Part shown: one piece after another, positions 54,802 to 63,361 of the stretch
Layout: each line of letters begins with the position of its first letter
Numbering within the stretch: the stretch's first letter is position 1
Assembly (NCBI RefSeq): GCF_040538665.1
Contig: NZ_JBEWXT010000001.1
Span: 2,754,501 to 2,818,500 of the forward strand
Reading direction: 5' to 3'
DNA length: 64,000 bases
Source of the DNA: Aureibaculum sp. 2308TA14-22
GTDB taxonomy: Bacteria > Bacteroidota > Bacteroidia > Flavobacteriales > Flavobacteriaceae
The notes under the pieces: generated by a model
Databases searched by the model: none
Told to the model about the DNA's origin: nothing
What the model saw: only the letters and a program-made list of their open reading frames with translations
Made by a program: the position numbers and the translations under genes

Positions 54802-56340
54802 TTATTTTATCTCATTACCATCTTTATCAAAAAAATGATATTCAAGATATTGGTAAGCATCTCTTGGTAAAACTTTAATCCACTTTTTATATTTAAAAAA
54901 CCATTTTTGCTGAATTGAGGGCATCCCCTTTTTAAGATAAGATTCCACAAAAGAATGTGCATGAAGCGTTAATCCTTTTTTTGATTTATCTATAATTCTG
55001 TCTAAATGATTTTCAATTTTATCCACTAAAACTATAGGAGCCTCGACCTCTCCATTTACGTTTGGATTCTCTTCTTGTGTTTTTATAACCATTTCTGGTC
55101 TTACACGTTGTCTGGTAATTTGCACCAAACCAAATTTACTTGGCGGTAAAATTTTGTGTTTAGTTCTATTTGACTTCATTTCCTTTTTTAAATGGTCAAA
55201 AAGTTTTTGTCTATGACCTGCTGTGTGCATGTCTATAAAATCTACCACAATAATTCCACCCATATCACGTAATTGCAATTGACGTGCTATTTCTGATGCT
55301 GCAATTAAATTTACTTCTAATGCTGTATCAGCTTGTGAATTTGCTTTGTTTGAACGATTTCCGCTATTTACATCAATTACATGTAACGCTTCTGTATGTT
55401 CAATAACCAAATACGCTCCTTTAGGCATTGATACTGTTTTACCAAATGCTGTTTTTATTTGTTTCTCTATACCGTATTTTTCAAAAATCGGCAACTTTGA
55501 TTTATAAAGTTTAACTATAGAAACTTTTTTAGGAGCAATGCGTTCTAAATATACTTTGAGTTCATCATATAACTGAGCATCATCAGTAACAATACTTGTA
55601 AATGAATCATCAAAAATATCACGCAAAATAGAGGAACCTCTATTTAATTCAGACAACACTTTTGCCGGAGCTTGAGCTCTTGGCAACTGTTTGCTTAAGT
55701 TTACCCAACGTTGTAGAGAGTTTTGCAAATCTCTATCTAGTTCAGCGACTTTAATACCCTCGGCCACCGTTCTTAAAATAACGCCAAAGCCTTTGGGCTT
55801 AATACTTTTTGCAAGTCGTTTTAGTCTTGCTTTTTCTTTATTGTTCGATATTTTTTGTGATACCGAAACTCTATCAGAAAAAGGTACTAACACCAAATAT
55901 CTACCAGCAATAGAAAGTTCAGAACTTATTCGAGGTCCTTTAGTAGATATTGGTTCTTTAACAACTTGTACTAATAAATTTTGACCTGCTTTAATAACTT
56001 GGTCAATTTTCCCATTCTTATTTATGTCTTTTTCTAAATGGAAATCTTTTAAAGTGTAATCTTTTAGTTTACCCGTGCTTACTAACTTAATGTACTTAGT
56101 TAAAGACAACAATTGAGGTCCCAAATCATGATAATGTAAAAAGGCATCTTTTTCACTGCCCACATTTACAAATGATGCATTTAAGCCTGACAACGTTTTT
56201 TTAATTTTGGCTAAAAATATATCACCAACATTAAAATTATTGTCATTTGTTTCTTTGTGTAACTCATTAAGTCTACCATCTTTTAATAAGGCAAAATCTA
56301 TATCAGAGGAACTTGATCTAATGATTAATTCTGTTTTCAC
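54802..56340 (-). CDS. rng: Ribonuclease E/G family endoribonuclease
   Basis: A 512-residue RNase G-type enzyme: S1-like RNA-binding domain near residues 35-125, then the catalytic domain with metal-binding aspartates in HVIDVNSG and GIIVVDFIDMHT. It cleaves AU-rich single-stranded RNA in rRNA maturation and mRNA decay. It lacks the long C-terminal scaffold of RNase E. It lies downstream of the HU and AURKAIP1/COX24-like genes on the same strand, a conserved Flavobacteriia order. Confidence 0.93.
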   Translation of the reverse strand: MKTELIIRSSSSDIDFALLKDGRLNELHKETNDNNFNVGDIFLAKIKKTLSGLNASFVNVGSEKDAFLHYHDLGPQLLSLTKYIKLVSTGKLKDYTLKDFHLEKDINKNGKIDQVIKAGQNLLVQVVKEPISTKGPRISSELSIAGRYLVLVPFSDRVSVSQKISNNKEKARLKRLAKSIKPKGFGVILRTVAEGIKVAELDRDLQNSLQRWVNLSKQLPRAQAPAKVLSELNRGSSILRDIFDDSFTSIVTDDAQLYDELKVYLERIAPKKVSIVKLYKSKLPIFEKYGIEKQIKTAFGKTVSMPKGAYLVIEHTEALHVIDVNSGNRSNKANSQADTALEVNLIAASEIARQLQLRDMGGIIVVDFIDMHTAGHRQKLFDHLKKEMKSNRTKHKILPPSKFGLVQITRQRVRPEMVIKTQEENPNVNGEVEAPIVLVDKIENHLDRIIDKSKKGLTLHAHSFVESYLKKGMPSIQQKWFFKYKKWIKVLPRDAYQYLEYHFFDKDGNEIK

Positions 56341-56473
56341 TCTGTATAAGTTTTGTATCCATACTAAATTTTCATAGTAGGGATTGATTAAAAAAATGTT
56401 TACGAGTTAAATAACCCGATGAAATTTGTTTTTGCAAATTTCTTTTTCAAAGAACGATTTGTATTAACAAAAG

Positions 56474-56497
56474 AAAAAATAGCTTAAGCTATTTTTT
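56474..56497. terminator. Palindromic terminator overlapping the miniprotein stop
   Basis: AAAAAATAGCTT and AAGCTATTTTTT form a perfect palindrome that includes the last codons and the TAG stop of the 30-residue gene. It could end HU/miniprotein transcripts before rng. Confidence 0.6.
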
Positions 56498-56581
56498 CTT
56501 TTTGTGTCTGTTTTGTCTACTTCTTTTTTTACGCTTGTGAGTAGATATTTTACTGCGTTTTCTTTTTTTACCACTTGGCAT
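56489..56581 (-). CDS. 30-residue AURKAIP1/COX24-domain-like basic miniprotein
   Basis: The frame from the ATG at 56581 to TAG at 56489 encodes MPSGKKRKRSKISTHKRKKR followed by ten more residues, mostly Lys and Arg. This is the bacterial AURKAIP1/COX24 (mS38-like) miniprotein widely annotated in Bacteroidota. Its mitochondrial relative is a small-subunit ribosomal protein, so it is probably ribosome-bound. It is 29 bases downstream of the HU gene. Confidence 0.85.
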   Translation of the reverse strand: MPSGKKRKRSKISTHKRKKRSRQNRHKKKK

Positions 56582-56610
56582 AATCTATATCTGTTTTTAT
56601 TTGTGAATAC

Positions 56611-56901
56611 TTATTTTACCGGTACGTTCTTTTTAACACCCTCTACAAACACTTTAGCTGGTTTAAAAGATGGAATATTATGTGCCGGAATTTTAATTGT
56701 GGTATTTTTAGAAATATTTCTACCTGTCTTTTCGGCTCTGGTTTTTATAATGAAACTTCCGAAACCTCTTAAATATACATTTTCGTCATTTTCAAGTGAA
56801 CTTTTTACTTCTTTCATAAAGTCTTCCACCACTCTTAGTACATCAACCTTTTCAATACCAGATTTTTCTGAAATGCTGGCTACAATCTCTGCTTTTGTCA
56901 T
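56611..56901 (-). CDS. HU family DNA-binding protein
   Basis: A 96-residue histone-like protein: MTKAEIVASISEKSG at the start, the beta-arm region GFGSFIIKTRAEKTGRN, and KIPAHNIPSFKPAK. It dimerises and bends DNA in the nucleoid. Slightly longer than E. coli HU (90). A TATCTTTG -7 element lies upstream at 56954-56947. Divergent from mutY. Confidence 0.94.
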   Translation of the reverse strand: MTKAEIVASISEKSGIEKVDVLRVVEDFMKEVKSSLENDENVYLRGFGSFIIKTRAEKTGRNISKNTTIKIPAHNIPSFKPAKVFVEGVKKNVPVK

Positions 56902-56946
56902 GCTTAATTTATTTTATTATTGTTATAAGTGTATTTTTCAGGGTGG

Positions 56947-56954
56947 CAAAGATA
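56947..56954 (-). promoter_or_regulatory. -7 element of the HU gene
   Basis: Minus-strand TATCTTTG, an exact TAnnTTTG match, 46 bases before the ATG. Confidence 0.45.
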
Positions 56955-57010
56955 AAACAATTAATCAATTTTAACTAGCCAATCTGTTAAAATTTAATAA
57001 GATAAATCCT

Positions 57011-57018
57011 TAATTTTG
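57011..57018 (+). promoter_or_regulatory. -7 element of mutY
   Basis: TAATTTTG, an exact TAnnTTTG match, 17 bases before the ATG at 57036. Confidence 0.45.
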
Positions 57019-57035
57019 CGTGTTTTACTAAAATT

Positions 57036-58073
57036 ATGAATTTTTCTAAACTATTAATAAACTGGTATTTACAAAATAAGCGAGACTTGCCTTGGCGTAA
57101 AACCAAAAATCCTTACCATATATGGCTATCTGAAATTATTCTACAGCAAACAAGGGTCAGTCAAGGGCTTGATTATTATGAAAAATTTATTACAACATTT
57201 CCTACTGTTTATAATTTAGCTAGTGCTGATGAAGAAAAGGTGCTTAAATTATGGCAAGGCTTAGGTTATTACTCTAGAGCTAGAAATCTTCATTTTTCAG
57301 CTAAGTACATCGTTAATGAATTAGACGGGAAATTTCCTGATACATATAAAGATATTTTAAATTTAAAAGGAGTTGGCGATTACACTGCATCTGCAATTGC
57401 GTCTATCTGTTATAACGAACCTTGTGCCGTTGTAGATGGTAATGTTTACAGGGTTTTAGCTCGTTATTTTGGTATTGACACGGCCATTAATAGTACCAAA
57501 GGAGCAAAAGTTTTTAAAAAATTAGCACAAGAACTTTTAGATGTTGAAGACCCAGCAACATTCAATCAGGCTATTATGGAATTTGGAGCTAGGCAGTGTA
57601 AGCCTAAAAACCCTGATTGTTCTATTTGTCCTTTTCAAAATTCTTGTAAAGCTTTAGAAGAAAATAAGATAGCAACATTACCATTTAAAGATAAAAAAGT
57701 TACAGTCCGTAATAGATTTTTCAATTATCTAGTCTTTGTTAGTCCAACCAATAAAACTGTCTTAAATAAACGCGAAAGCAAAGGTATTTGGAGAAATTTA
57801 TACGAGTTTCCATTAATTGAAACTTCTAGCGAAATTGATGTGGATGAACTTATAAAGCTTAAGGAATTTCATGAAGCCTCTACGTCAGACAAAAATGAAA
57901 TTAAGCTTTTCAATAAAAATCCCGTAATACATAAATTATCACACCAACATTTATCTGTTAAATTTTGGGTGATCCGCACAGAAAAAGAGATTGAAAATGG
58001 TGTGTCAATCAGCAATTTTGAGAAATACCCAATACCTATTTTGATTCATAGATTTGTAGAAGCTTATTTTTAA
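57036..58073 (+). CDS. mutY: A/G-specific adenine glycosylase
   Basis: A 345-residue DNA repair glycosylase that removes adenine mispaired with 8-oxoguanine. The catalytic Glu is in LSEIILQQTRV; the helix-hairpin-helix LKGVGDYTASAIAS is followed by the catalytic Asp in VVDGNVYRVLAR. The 4Fe-4S cysteines have the pattern C-x6-C-x2-C-x5-C in CKPKNPDCSICPFQNSC. A MutT-like C-terminal domain recognises 8-oxoG. It precedes ssb, gldE and gldD, a gene order typical of Flavobacteriaceae. Confidence 0.96.
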   Translation: MNFSKLLINWYLQNKRDLPWRKTKNPYHIWLSEIILQQTRVSQGLDYYEKFITTFPTVYNLASADEEKVLKLWQGLGYYSRARNLHFSAKYIVNELDGKFPDTYKDILNLKGVGDYTASAIASICYNEPCAVVDGNVYRVLARYFGIDTAINSTKGAKVFKKLAQELLDVEDPATFNQAIMEFGARQCKPKNPDCSICPFQNSCKALEENKIATLPFKDKKVTVRNRFFNYLVFVSPTNKTVLNKRESKGIWRNLYEFPLIETSSEIDVDELIKLKEFHEASTSDKNEIKLFNKNPVIHKLSHQHLSVKFWVIRTEKEIENGVSISNFEKYPIPILIHRFVEAYF

Positions 58074-58117
58074 CTTTTGTATTTAATCTTTTTAAGATAT
58101 AAGATTTATATTTTCAT

Positions 58118-58125
58118 TATCTTTG
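58118..58125 (+). promoter_or_regulatory. -7 element of ssb
   Basis: TATCTTTG, an exact TAnnTTTG match, 18 bases before the ssb ATG at 58144. Confidence 0.5.
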
Positions 58126-58143
58126 ACACACAATTCTATCATC

Positions 58144-58596
58144 ATGGCAGGCACGTTAAATAAAGTAATGTTAATTGGACATTTAGGAGATGAAGTAAAA
58201 ATGCACTATTTTGAAGGCGGCAACTCAATTGGTCGATTTCCTGTAGCTACCAATGAAAGTTATACAAACAGACAGACTGGAGAAAGAGTTACCACTACAG
58301 AATGGCATAACGTTGTGGTAAGAAATAAGTTAGCTGAAATTTGCGAAAAATTTTTAAGCAAAGGTGATAAGGTTTATATCGAGGGACGGATTAAAACCCG
58401 TCAATGGGATGACCAAAATGGCAATAAAAGATACACTACAGAAGTTCATGCTGCTGAAATGACCTTTTTAACCACAAAAAAAGAGTTGGATAGTGGCCGA
58501 TCAAAAAGTAATCCGCCCGCACCTTCAGACACTAAAACTTCAAAACCTAAAAGTGATGAGGTTCCTAAAGAAGTTGATGATGATTTACCATTTTAA
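58144..58596 (+). CDS. ssb: Single-stranded DNA-binding protein
   Basis: 150 residues from the ATG at 58144 (MAGTLNKVMLIGHLGDEVK); the frame to 58123 overlaps the promoter and is rejected. An OB fold occupies 1-105, followed by a Ser/Lys/Pro-rich linker and the acidic tip DDDLPF that recruits repair and replication partners. Followed 22 bases later by gldE. Confidence 0.95.
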   Translation: MAGTLNKVMLIGHLGDEVKMHYFEGGNSIGRFPVATNESYTNRQTGERVTTTEWHNVVVRNKLAEICEKFLSKGDKVYIEGRIKTRQWDDQNGNKRYTTEVHAAEMTFLTTKKELDSGRSKSNPPAPSDTKTSKPKSDEVPKEVDDDLPF

Positions 58597-58618
58597 GTTT
58601 AATTAAACAAGATTTGTA

Positions 58619-59935
58619 TTGGATCCTGAACCCCCGAGTTTATTTTTACTAATTACCATAGATTGGTCATTTACCACTGGAATAATTGCTCTTTTAGTCT
58701 TGCTTTTAATATCAGCCTTAGTTTCTGGGTCTGAAGTTGCATTTTTTTCGTTATCAAAAACAACCTTAAATGAAGCTGAAGAATCCAAAAAAACAGCTTT
58801 GGTTTCTAAACTTTTAGACAGCCCAAAAAAATTATTGGCCACCATTTTAATTACCAATAATTTTATTAATATTTTAATCGTTTTGTTATTTGCATATCTT
58901 GGCGATTTTTTCTTTGGAGATATAATCAATACTGGTTTACGTTTTTTATTGGAAGTAATACTAATCACTTTTTTAATTTTATTGTTTGGTGAAGTTCTAC
59001 CTAAAGTCTATGCCAACAGAAATGCCCTAAAGTTTGCTTCATTAATGGTTACTCCTATTAATATGTTAAGTGTAATGCTTACACCTTTAAGCATTCCGCT
59101 ATTAAATTTAACCAGTATTGTAGAAAAAAGATTGGGTAGAAAAAATTCTGATTTTTCAGTAGAAACACTTTCGCAAGCATTAGAATTAACCTCTGAAGAA
59201 GGAACTTCCAAACAAGAGCAAAAAATTTTACAGGGCATTGTAACTTTTGGCAATACAGAAACGGTTCACGTTATGTGTCCAAGGACAGATGTTTTTGCTT
59301 TACCCGATAGTGATAATTTTATTGAAGTAGTAGCAAAAATAATTAAAAACGGTCACTCCAGAATACCCGTTTACGAGGATAACATTGACCAAATTATTGG
59401 TATTCTATATTCTAAAGATCTGTTACCGCATCTCAATAAAAAAACATTTAACTGGAAAAAAGTAATTAGACAGCCTTTTTTTGTGCCCGAAAACAAAAAG
59501 CTGGATGATTTATTAAAAGAGTTTCAAGAAATGAAAAATCATCTGGCCATAGTAGTTGATGAGTATGGCGGAACCTCTGGTATTGTAACCTTAGAAGATG
59601 TTATTGAAGAAATTGTAGGAGACATTAGTGATGAATTTGATGATAATGATTTGAGTTATTCTAAACTCGATACCAATAATTATGTATTCGAGGGTAAAAT
59701 TGCCTTAAAGGATTTTTATAAAGTATTAAAAATTGATGAATCCATTTTTGAGAAACATAAAGGTGAAGCCGAAACATTGGCAGGGTTTATATTGGAGATT
59801 AACGAAAAATTTCCCCAATTAAATGAGCAAATAACTTTTGATGATTATAAATTTAAGATAGAAATAGTAGACAAAAAACGTATTAAACAAATAAAAGTAA
59901 CTAAACCCGATGAGCAAGATGTTGCCACAACTTAA
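58619..59935 (+). CDS. gldE: Gliding motility-associated protein GldE (CNNM/CBS family)
   Basis: 438 residues from a TTG at 58619 (LDPEPPSLFLLI). A DUF21 (CNNM) membrane domain with four segments covers about 18-190, two CBS domains follow (about 215-335, including DEYGGTSGIVTLEDVIEEIVGD), and a C-terminal CorC/HlyC domain. The neighbouring gldD confirms GldE rather than a generic CorC. In Flavobacterium johnsoniae GldE can help the GldD defect in gliding and type IX secretion; its transport role is not settled. It overlaps gldD by 26 bases. Confidence 0.9.
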   Translation: MDPEPPSLFLLITIDWSFTTGIIALLVLLLISALVSGSEVAFFSLSKTTLNEAEESKKTALVSKLLDSPKKLLATILITNNFINILIVLLFAYLGDFFFGDIINTGLRFLLEVILITFLILLFGEVLPKVYANRNALKFASLMVTPINMLSVMLTPLSIPLLNLTSIVEKRLGRKNSDFSVETLSQALELTSEEGTSKQEQKILQGIVTFGNTETVHVMCPRTDVFALPDSDNFIEVVAKIIKNGHSRIPVYEDNIDQIIGILYSKDLLPHLNKKTFNWKKVIRQPFFVPENKKLDDLLKEFQEMKNHLAIVVDEYGGTSGIVTLEDVIEEIVGDISDEFDDNDLSYSKLDTNNYVFEGKIALKDFYKVLKIDESIFEKHKGEAETLAGFILEINEKFPQLNEQITFDDYKFKIEIVDKKRIKQIKVTKPDEQDVATT

Positions 59936-60485
59936 AAAGTTAATACTACTAACACTAATAGTATTAATACAAACCTCATGTTCTAATGAGGAATATTTAC
60001 CTAAACCCAAAGCATTTTTACGTTTAGATTATACTGATACCAACTATAAAGCTGTTGCTAACAATTGCCCTTACAGCTTCGAAACATCTGAGAATGCAGA
60101 AGTCAGTTTTAATGAAAAATGCTGGGTAAACATTAAGTATCCCAAGCTTAGAGCATCACTTAATATTACCTATAGATCAGTAGAAAATAATTTGCCAGAA
60201 CTATTACGTGAAACTGAGAAACTTACCTATAACCACACCATTAAAGCTGATAATATAATTTCTAATAATTATGAAAATACAAACTCAAAAAAGTATGGAG
60301 CCTTAAGAGAAGTAATTGGCAATGCAGCATCTTCGTTACAATTTCATTTAACCGACAGTACTAAGCATTTTATTACTGGAGCATTGTATTTTGAAGCCAA
60401 ACCAAATTACGATTCTATTCTACCAGCGGTAAAATATATTGAAAAAGACATTCAGCACATTATGGAGTCCTTAAGTTGGAAATAA
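59910..60485 (+). CDS. gldD: Gliding motility lipoprotein GldD
   Basis: A 191-residue lipoprotein (lipobox IQTSCSNEE, Cys at about residue 24) with the GldD features PKPKAFLRLDYTDTNY and CWVNIKYPKLRASLNITY. In F. johnsoniae GldD is required for gliding and type IX secretion. The window's two proteins with T9SS C-terminal domains are likely clients of that system. It overlaps the 3' end of gldE, suggesting coupled expression. Confidence 0.93.
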   Translation: MSKMLPQLKKLILLTLIVLIQTSCSNEEYLPKPKAFLRLDYTDTNYKAVANNCPYSFETSENAEVSFNEKCWVNIKYPKLRASLNITYRSVENNLPELLRETEKLTYNHTIKADNIISNNYENTNSKKYGALREVIGNAASSLQFHLTDSTKHFITGALYFEAKPNYDSILPAVKYIEKDIQHIMESLSWK

Positions 60486-60497
60486 AATATTTTTGAT

Positions 60498-61559
60498 TTG
60501 ACAACTAAGAATTATAAATACACAAAAACCATTAGAATATGGTTAATTATCGGTCTGATTATGCTAATAGGACAGGTTGTTCTTGGTGGTATAACCAGGC
60601 TAACTGGCTCTGGGCTATCAATTACCCGTTGGGATATAGTGAGCGGCACAATACCTCCACTGAATGCTGAACAATGGCAAGAAGCTTTTGACCTATATAA
60701 AGAAACACCTCAATATCATAAAATAAATTCTCATTTTAGCCTAAAGGACTTTAAGTTTATCTATTTCTGGGAATATTTTCATAGGCTATGGGTTAGAGTT
60801 TTAGGCTTTATTTTTCTTATTCCCTTCATCATATTTATAGTAAGAAAAAAAATAAATTTTTATCTCATTAAAAGATTATTTTTAGTGGTTTTATTTGCTG
60901 CTTTAACAGCCTCGGCAGGGTGGATTATGGTAAAAAGTGGTTTGGTAAATAGGCCTTGGGTAAATGCGTACAAGCTAACACTTCATTTTATCTTAGCATT
61001 GATTTGCATTACTTTTATGGTAAAAACTATTGCCGATGTATATAACTATAAAGATAATACTTTAAAAAAGAGAAGTAATTTTTTGCCTGTTTTAATTCTA
61101 ATCACTTTTATCCAAATGGTATTTGCAGGGTTGATGGCTGGTATGAAGGCAGGATTATATTATCCATCATGGCCAGATATGAACAGTTATTTTTTACCAG
61201 AAGTATTACAAAAAGTTGAAAATTGGAAGTTAATTAACCTAACAAATTATGATTCTTTCGTTTTTGCTCCAGCACTAGTACAATTTACACATCGTTTATT
61301 AGCCTACTTACTAGTTGTTATGACCTTGTATCTATTTTTTAAATATCGAAAAAAGGGTATATCTAAAGTTTCACAGTCTTGGTTACAAGCAACCACAATT
61401 TTAATTTTTGTGCAACTTATACTGGGTATAGTAACTGTTTTAAACATTAAGCCAGGCATACCGTTGGTTTATGGTGTGCTACATCAATTAGTAGGTTTAC
61501 TCTTTTTAATAAGCTTACTCTTTTTTTACTTTTCATTAAGAACCAAAAAGATTGTGTAA
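60498..61559 (+). CDS. ctaA: Heme A synthase
   Basis: A 353-residue COX15/CtaA with about eight membrane helices and the conserved histidines in WEYFHRLWVRVLG, LTLHFILA, QFTHRLLAYLL and GVLHQLVG. It oxidises heme O to heme A for aa3-type cytochrome oxidase. TRLTGSGLSITRWD near residue 35 is characteristic. I use the TTG at 60498, 12 bases after gldD. A terminator follows. Confidence 0.93.
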   Translation: MTTKNYKYTKTIRIWLIIGLIMLIGQVVLGGITRLTGSGLSITRWDIVSGTIPPLNAEQWQEAFDLYKETPQYHKINSHFSLKDFKFIYFWEYFHRLWVRVLGFIFLIPFIIFIVRKKINFYLIKRLFLVVLFAALTASAGWIMVKSGLVNRPWVNAYKLTLHFILALICITFMVKTIADVYNYKDNTLKKRSNFLPVLILITFIQMVFAGLMAGMKAGLYYPSWPDMNSYFLPEVLQKVENWKLINLTNYDSFVFAPALVQFTHRLLAYLLVVMTLYLFFKYRKKGISKVSQSWLQATTILIFVQLILGIVTVLNIKPGIPLVYGVLHQLVGLLFLISLLFFYFSLRTKKIV

Positions 61560-61561
61560 TA

Positions 61562-61590
61562 AAAAAGGCCTCCAATTTGGAAGCCTTTTC
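61562..61590. terminator. Bidirectional terminator
   Basis: AAAAGGCCTCCAA and TTGGAAGCCTTTT form a stem (one mismatch) between ctaA and the convergent lipoprotein gene. Confidence 0.85.
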
Positions 61591-61612
61591 ATAGTGTTTT
61601 TGATGTTAAGAA

Positions 61613-61930
61613 TTAGTTCTTCACAGCTTCTTTAACATCTTCAGCTTTTTCCTTAGCTGCATCAACTGCTTTTTCAGCACCCTCTTTAACGTTTTGAGCA
61701 CCTTCCTTAACAGCATCAACTGCATCACCAGCTTTAGCTTTAACTGAATCAATTACTTCTTCAGCAGTATCTTTCACGTCTTTTGCAGCTTCTTCAGCTG
61801 AATCTTTTACGTCTTTTGCAGTTTCTTCTACTTTATCAGCAGCGTCTTCTGCACTTTCTTTAGCTTCTTTACAAGAAACAGCAATCAAACTTACCAGTAC
61901 AATTGCAAATAATCCTTTAATTAATTTCAT
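61613..61930 (-). CDS. Ala/Lys/Glu-rich amphipathic repeat lipoprotein
   Basis: A 105-residue lipoprotein (lipobox AVSCKE) whose mature part is a nearly continuous amphipathic helix of 11- or 7-residue repeats such as DAADKVEETAKDVKDSAEEA, with no aromatic residue. It resembles LEA group 3 or YtxH-like stress proteins. It could act as a desiccation or membrane-protecting protein at the envelope; this is analogy. The gene contains several near-identical tandem segments at DNA level. Confidence 0.82.
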   Translation of the reverse strand: MKLIKGLFAIVLVSLIAVSCKEAKESAEDAADKVEETAKDVKDSAEEAAKDVKDTAEEVIDSVKAKAGDAVDAVKEGAQNVKEGAEKAVDAAKEKAEDVKEAVKN

Positions 61931-62018
61931 TTGTTTTAAATTTAGTTTTTTAATACGTTAACGAAACGCAAAATAACTAATAATATTTTATATGAACAAA
62001 AGTTTTTTCTTGGTTTTT

Positions 62019-62396
62019 TTATTCTGCTTTTTTTAACTGATTTACTTTGTACAAGTCTCCGCCTGCAATTTGCTCAACAATTTTAACTATCTGATTTTCA
62101 GATATTTTGTTCGAATCATATTCAACCATTCCGCTTTTTTCTTCAAAACTTATTTTAGCAGATTTAACTCCATCCGCTTTAGAAAGTTTGGATTGAATGG
62201 TTCTGGCACAGCCAATTTCACAAGTCATTCCGTCAATTTTTAAAGAAACCTTTTCAAAATTTGCAATTATTTCTTTATTATTCTGACTAGTTTTTCCATT
62301 TTCTAGCTTAGAATTTTCACTGGCATTAGAATTGGTTCCACAAGAAAATAGCAAACCTATGACAGACAGTAATGACATTATTCTTATTACTTTCAT
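62019..62396 (-). CDS. Lipoprotein with heavy-metal-associated (HMA) domain
   Basis: 125 residues: lipobox GLLFSCGT, a Ser/Asn/Lys-rich linker and a C-terminal ferredoxin-like HMA domain (about 45-115). The metal motif is GMTCEIGCA, with three residues between the cysteines instead of the usual two. Probably an envelope copper or zinc binding protein or chaperone. It is monocistronic. Confidence 0.85.
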   Translation of the reverse strand: MKVIRIMSLLSVIGLLFSCGTNSNASENSKLENGKTSQNNKEIIANFEKVSLKIDGMTCEIGCARTIQSKLSKADGVKSAKISFEEKSGMVEYDSNKISENQIVKIVEQIAGGDLYKVNQLKKAE

Positions 62397-62542
62397 TTTT
62401 TATTGATTTAAAAACGTAAAATTAATGAAAATAATAGCACTAATTATATAATGTTATCTTAAAAAACGAATAATTTTATTTACTAAATCAGCAATAAAAA
62501 CTGACAAGGTCAAATCGTTAAATAAATTTTAAACTTCAGTTG

Positions 62543-62572
62543 TTGATTATTTATAAAATTGAAGTATATTTG
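62543..62572 (+). promoter_or_regulatory. Promoter of rplU-rpmA
   Basis: TTG at 62543-62545, 19 bases, then TATATTTG at 62565-62572: an excellent match to the Bacteroidota consensus TTG-N19-TAnnTTTG. The leader is about 45 bases. Confidence 0.75.
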
Positions 62573-62624
62573 CACCCGCTTATTATAAAAATAAGCTTAT
62601 TTAAATAAAATAAAACATTAATTT

Positions 62625-63323
62625 ATGTACGCAATTGTAGAGATAGCAGGGCAGCAATTTAAAGTTGCTAAAAACCAGAAGGTTTTTGTACATCGTTTAC
62701 AAGATAAAGAAGGATCAAAAGTTACTTTTGACAATGTTCTTTTATTGGATGATGGCAAAGTAACCCTAGGTGCCCCGGCTATAGAAGGTGCAGCAGTAAC
62801 TGCTAAAATCCTTAAACACCTTAAAGGTGACAAAGTAATCGTTTTTAAGAAAAAACGAAGAAAAGGTTACAAAGTAAAAAATGGACATCGCCAATATTTA
62901 TCTGAAATTCAGATTGAGAATATTGTAGCTAGCGGTGCAAAAAAGGCCAAAAAGGAAGAACCAAAAAAGGAAACTCCTAAAAAAGCTGAGCCAAAGAAAA
63001 AAGCAGCTCCAAAAGTAGCAGCTACTCCTAAACCTGCGGCTAAAAAAGCTCCTGTAAAAACAGCTAGTGCAGATGATTTAAAGAAAATAGAAGGTATTGG
63101 CCCAAAAATTGCTGAAATTTTTGCAGAGGCTGGTATTGACACTTTTGCCAAATTAGCAAAAGCCTCTCAAAAAGAATTGAAAGCTATTTTAGAAGGTGCC
63201 GGTTCAAGATATGCATCAAAAAATCCTGGTTCATGGCCAAAACAAGCTAAAATGGCTGCTGAAGGTAAATGGGACGAGCTAAAGAAATGGCAAGACGAAA
63301 CTAAAGGTGGTATTGAAAAATAA
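62625..63323 (+). CDS. rplU: Ribosomal protein L21 with C-terminal helix-hairpin-helix extension
   Basis: 232 residues, twice the usual L21 length (about 103). Residues 1-103 are L21 (MYAIVEIAGQQFKVAKNQ ... KKRRKGYKVKNGHRQYL). A Lys/Ala/Pro-rich linker follows (104-147), then a helix-hairpin-helix domain (148-232) with LKKIEGIGPKIAEIFAEAGI, as in DNA/RNA-binding HhH modules. L21 is a large-subunit protein; the added domain may bind nucleic acid at the ribosome. Similar extended L21 proteins occur in other Bacteroidota. It begins the usual rplU-rpmA operon. Confidence 0.93.
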   Translation: MYAIVEIAGQQFKVAKNQKVFVHRLQDKEGSKVTFDNVLLLDDGKVTLGAPAIEGAAVTAKILKHLKGDKVIVFKKKRRKGYKVKNGHRQYLSEIQIENIVASGAKKAKKEEPKKETPKKAEPKKKAAPKVAATPKPAAKKAPVKTASADDLKKIEGIGPKIAEIFAEAGIDTFAKLAKASQKELKAILEGAGSRYASKNPGSWPKQAKMAAEGKWDELKKWQDETKGGIEK

Positions 63324-63361
63324 CGCTTCAGAAAATATTTAACAATTTAAAACTATAAATT

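Noticed and set aside
56423-56450. Hairpin GAAATTTG/CAAATTTC with a T-run on the plus strand
   Set aside because: No plus-strand gene precedes it, and on the minus strand it lacks a T-run; function unclear.
56504-56974. 156-codon plus-strand reading frame
   Set aside because: It lies antisense to the clear HU gene and the miniprotein; its sequence is the low-complexity shadow of those genes.
58603-58968. Minus-strand reading frame over the start of gldE
   Set aside because: Antisense to a well-supported membrane domain and lysine/serine-rich without family resemblance.
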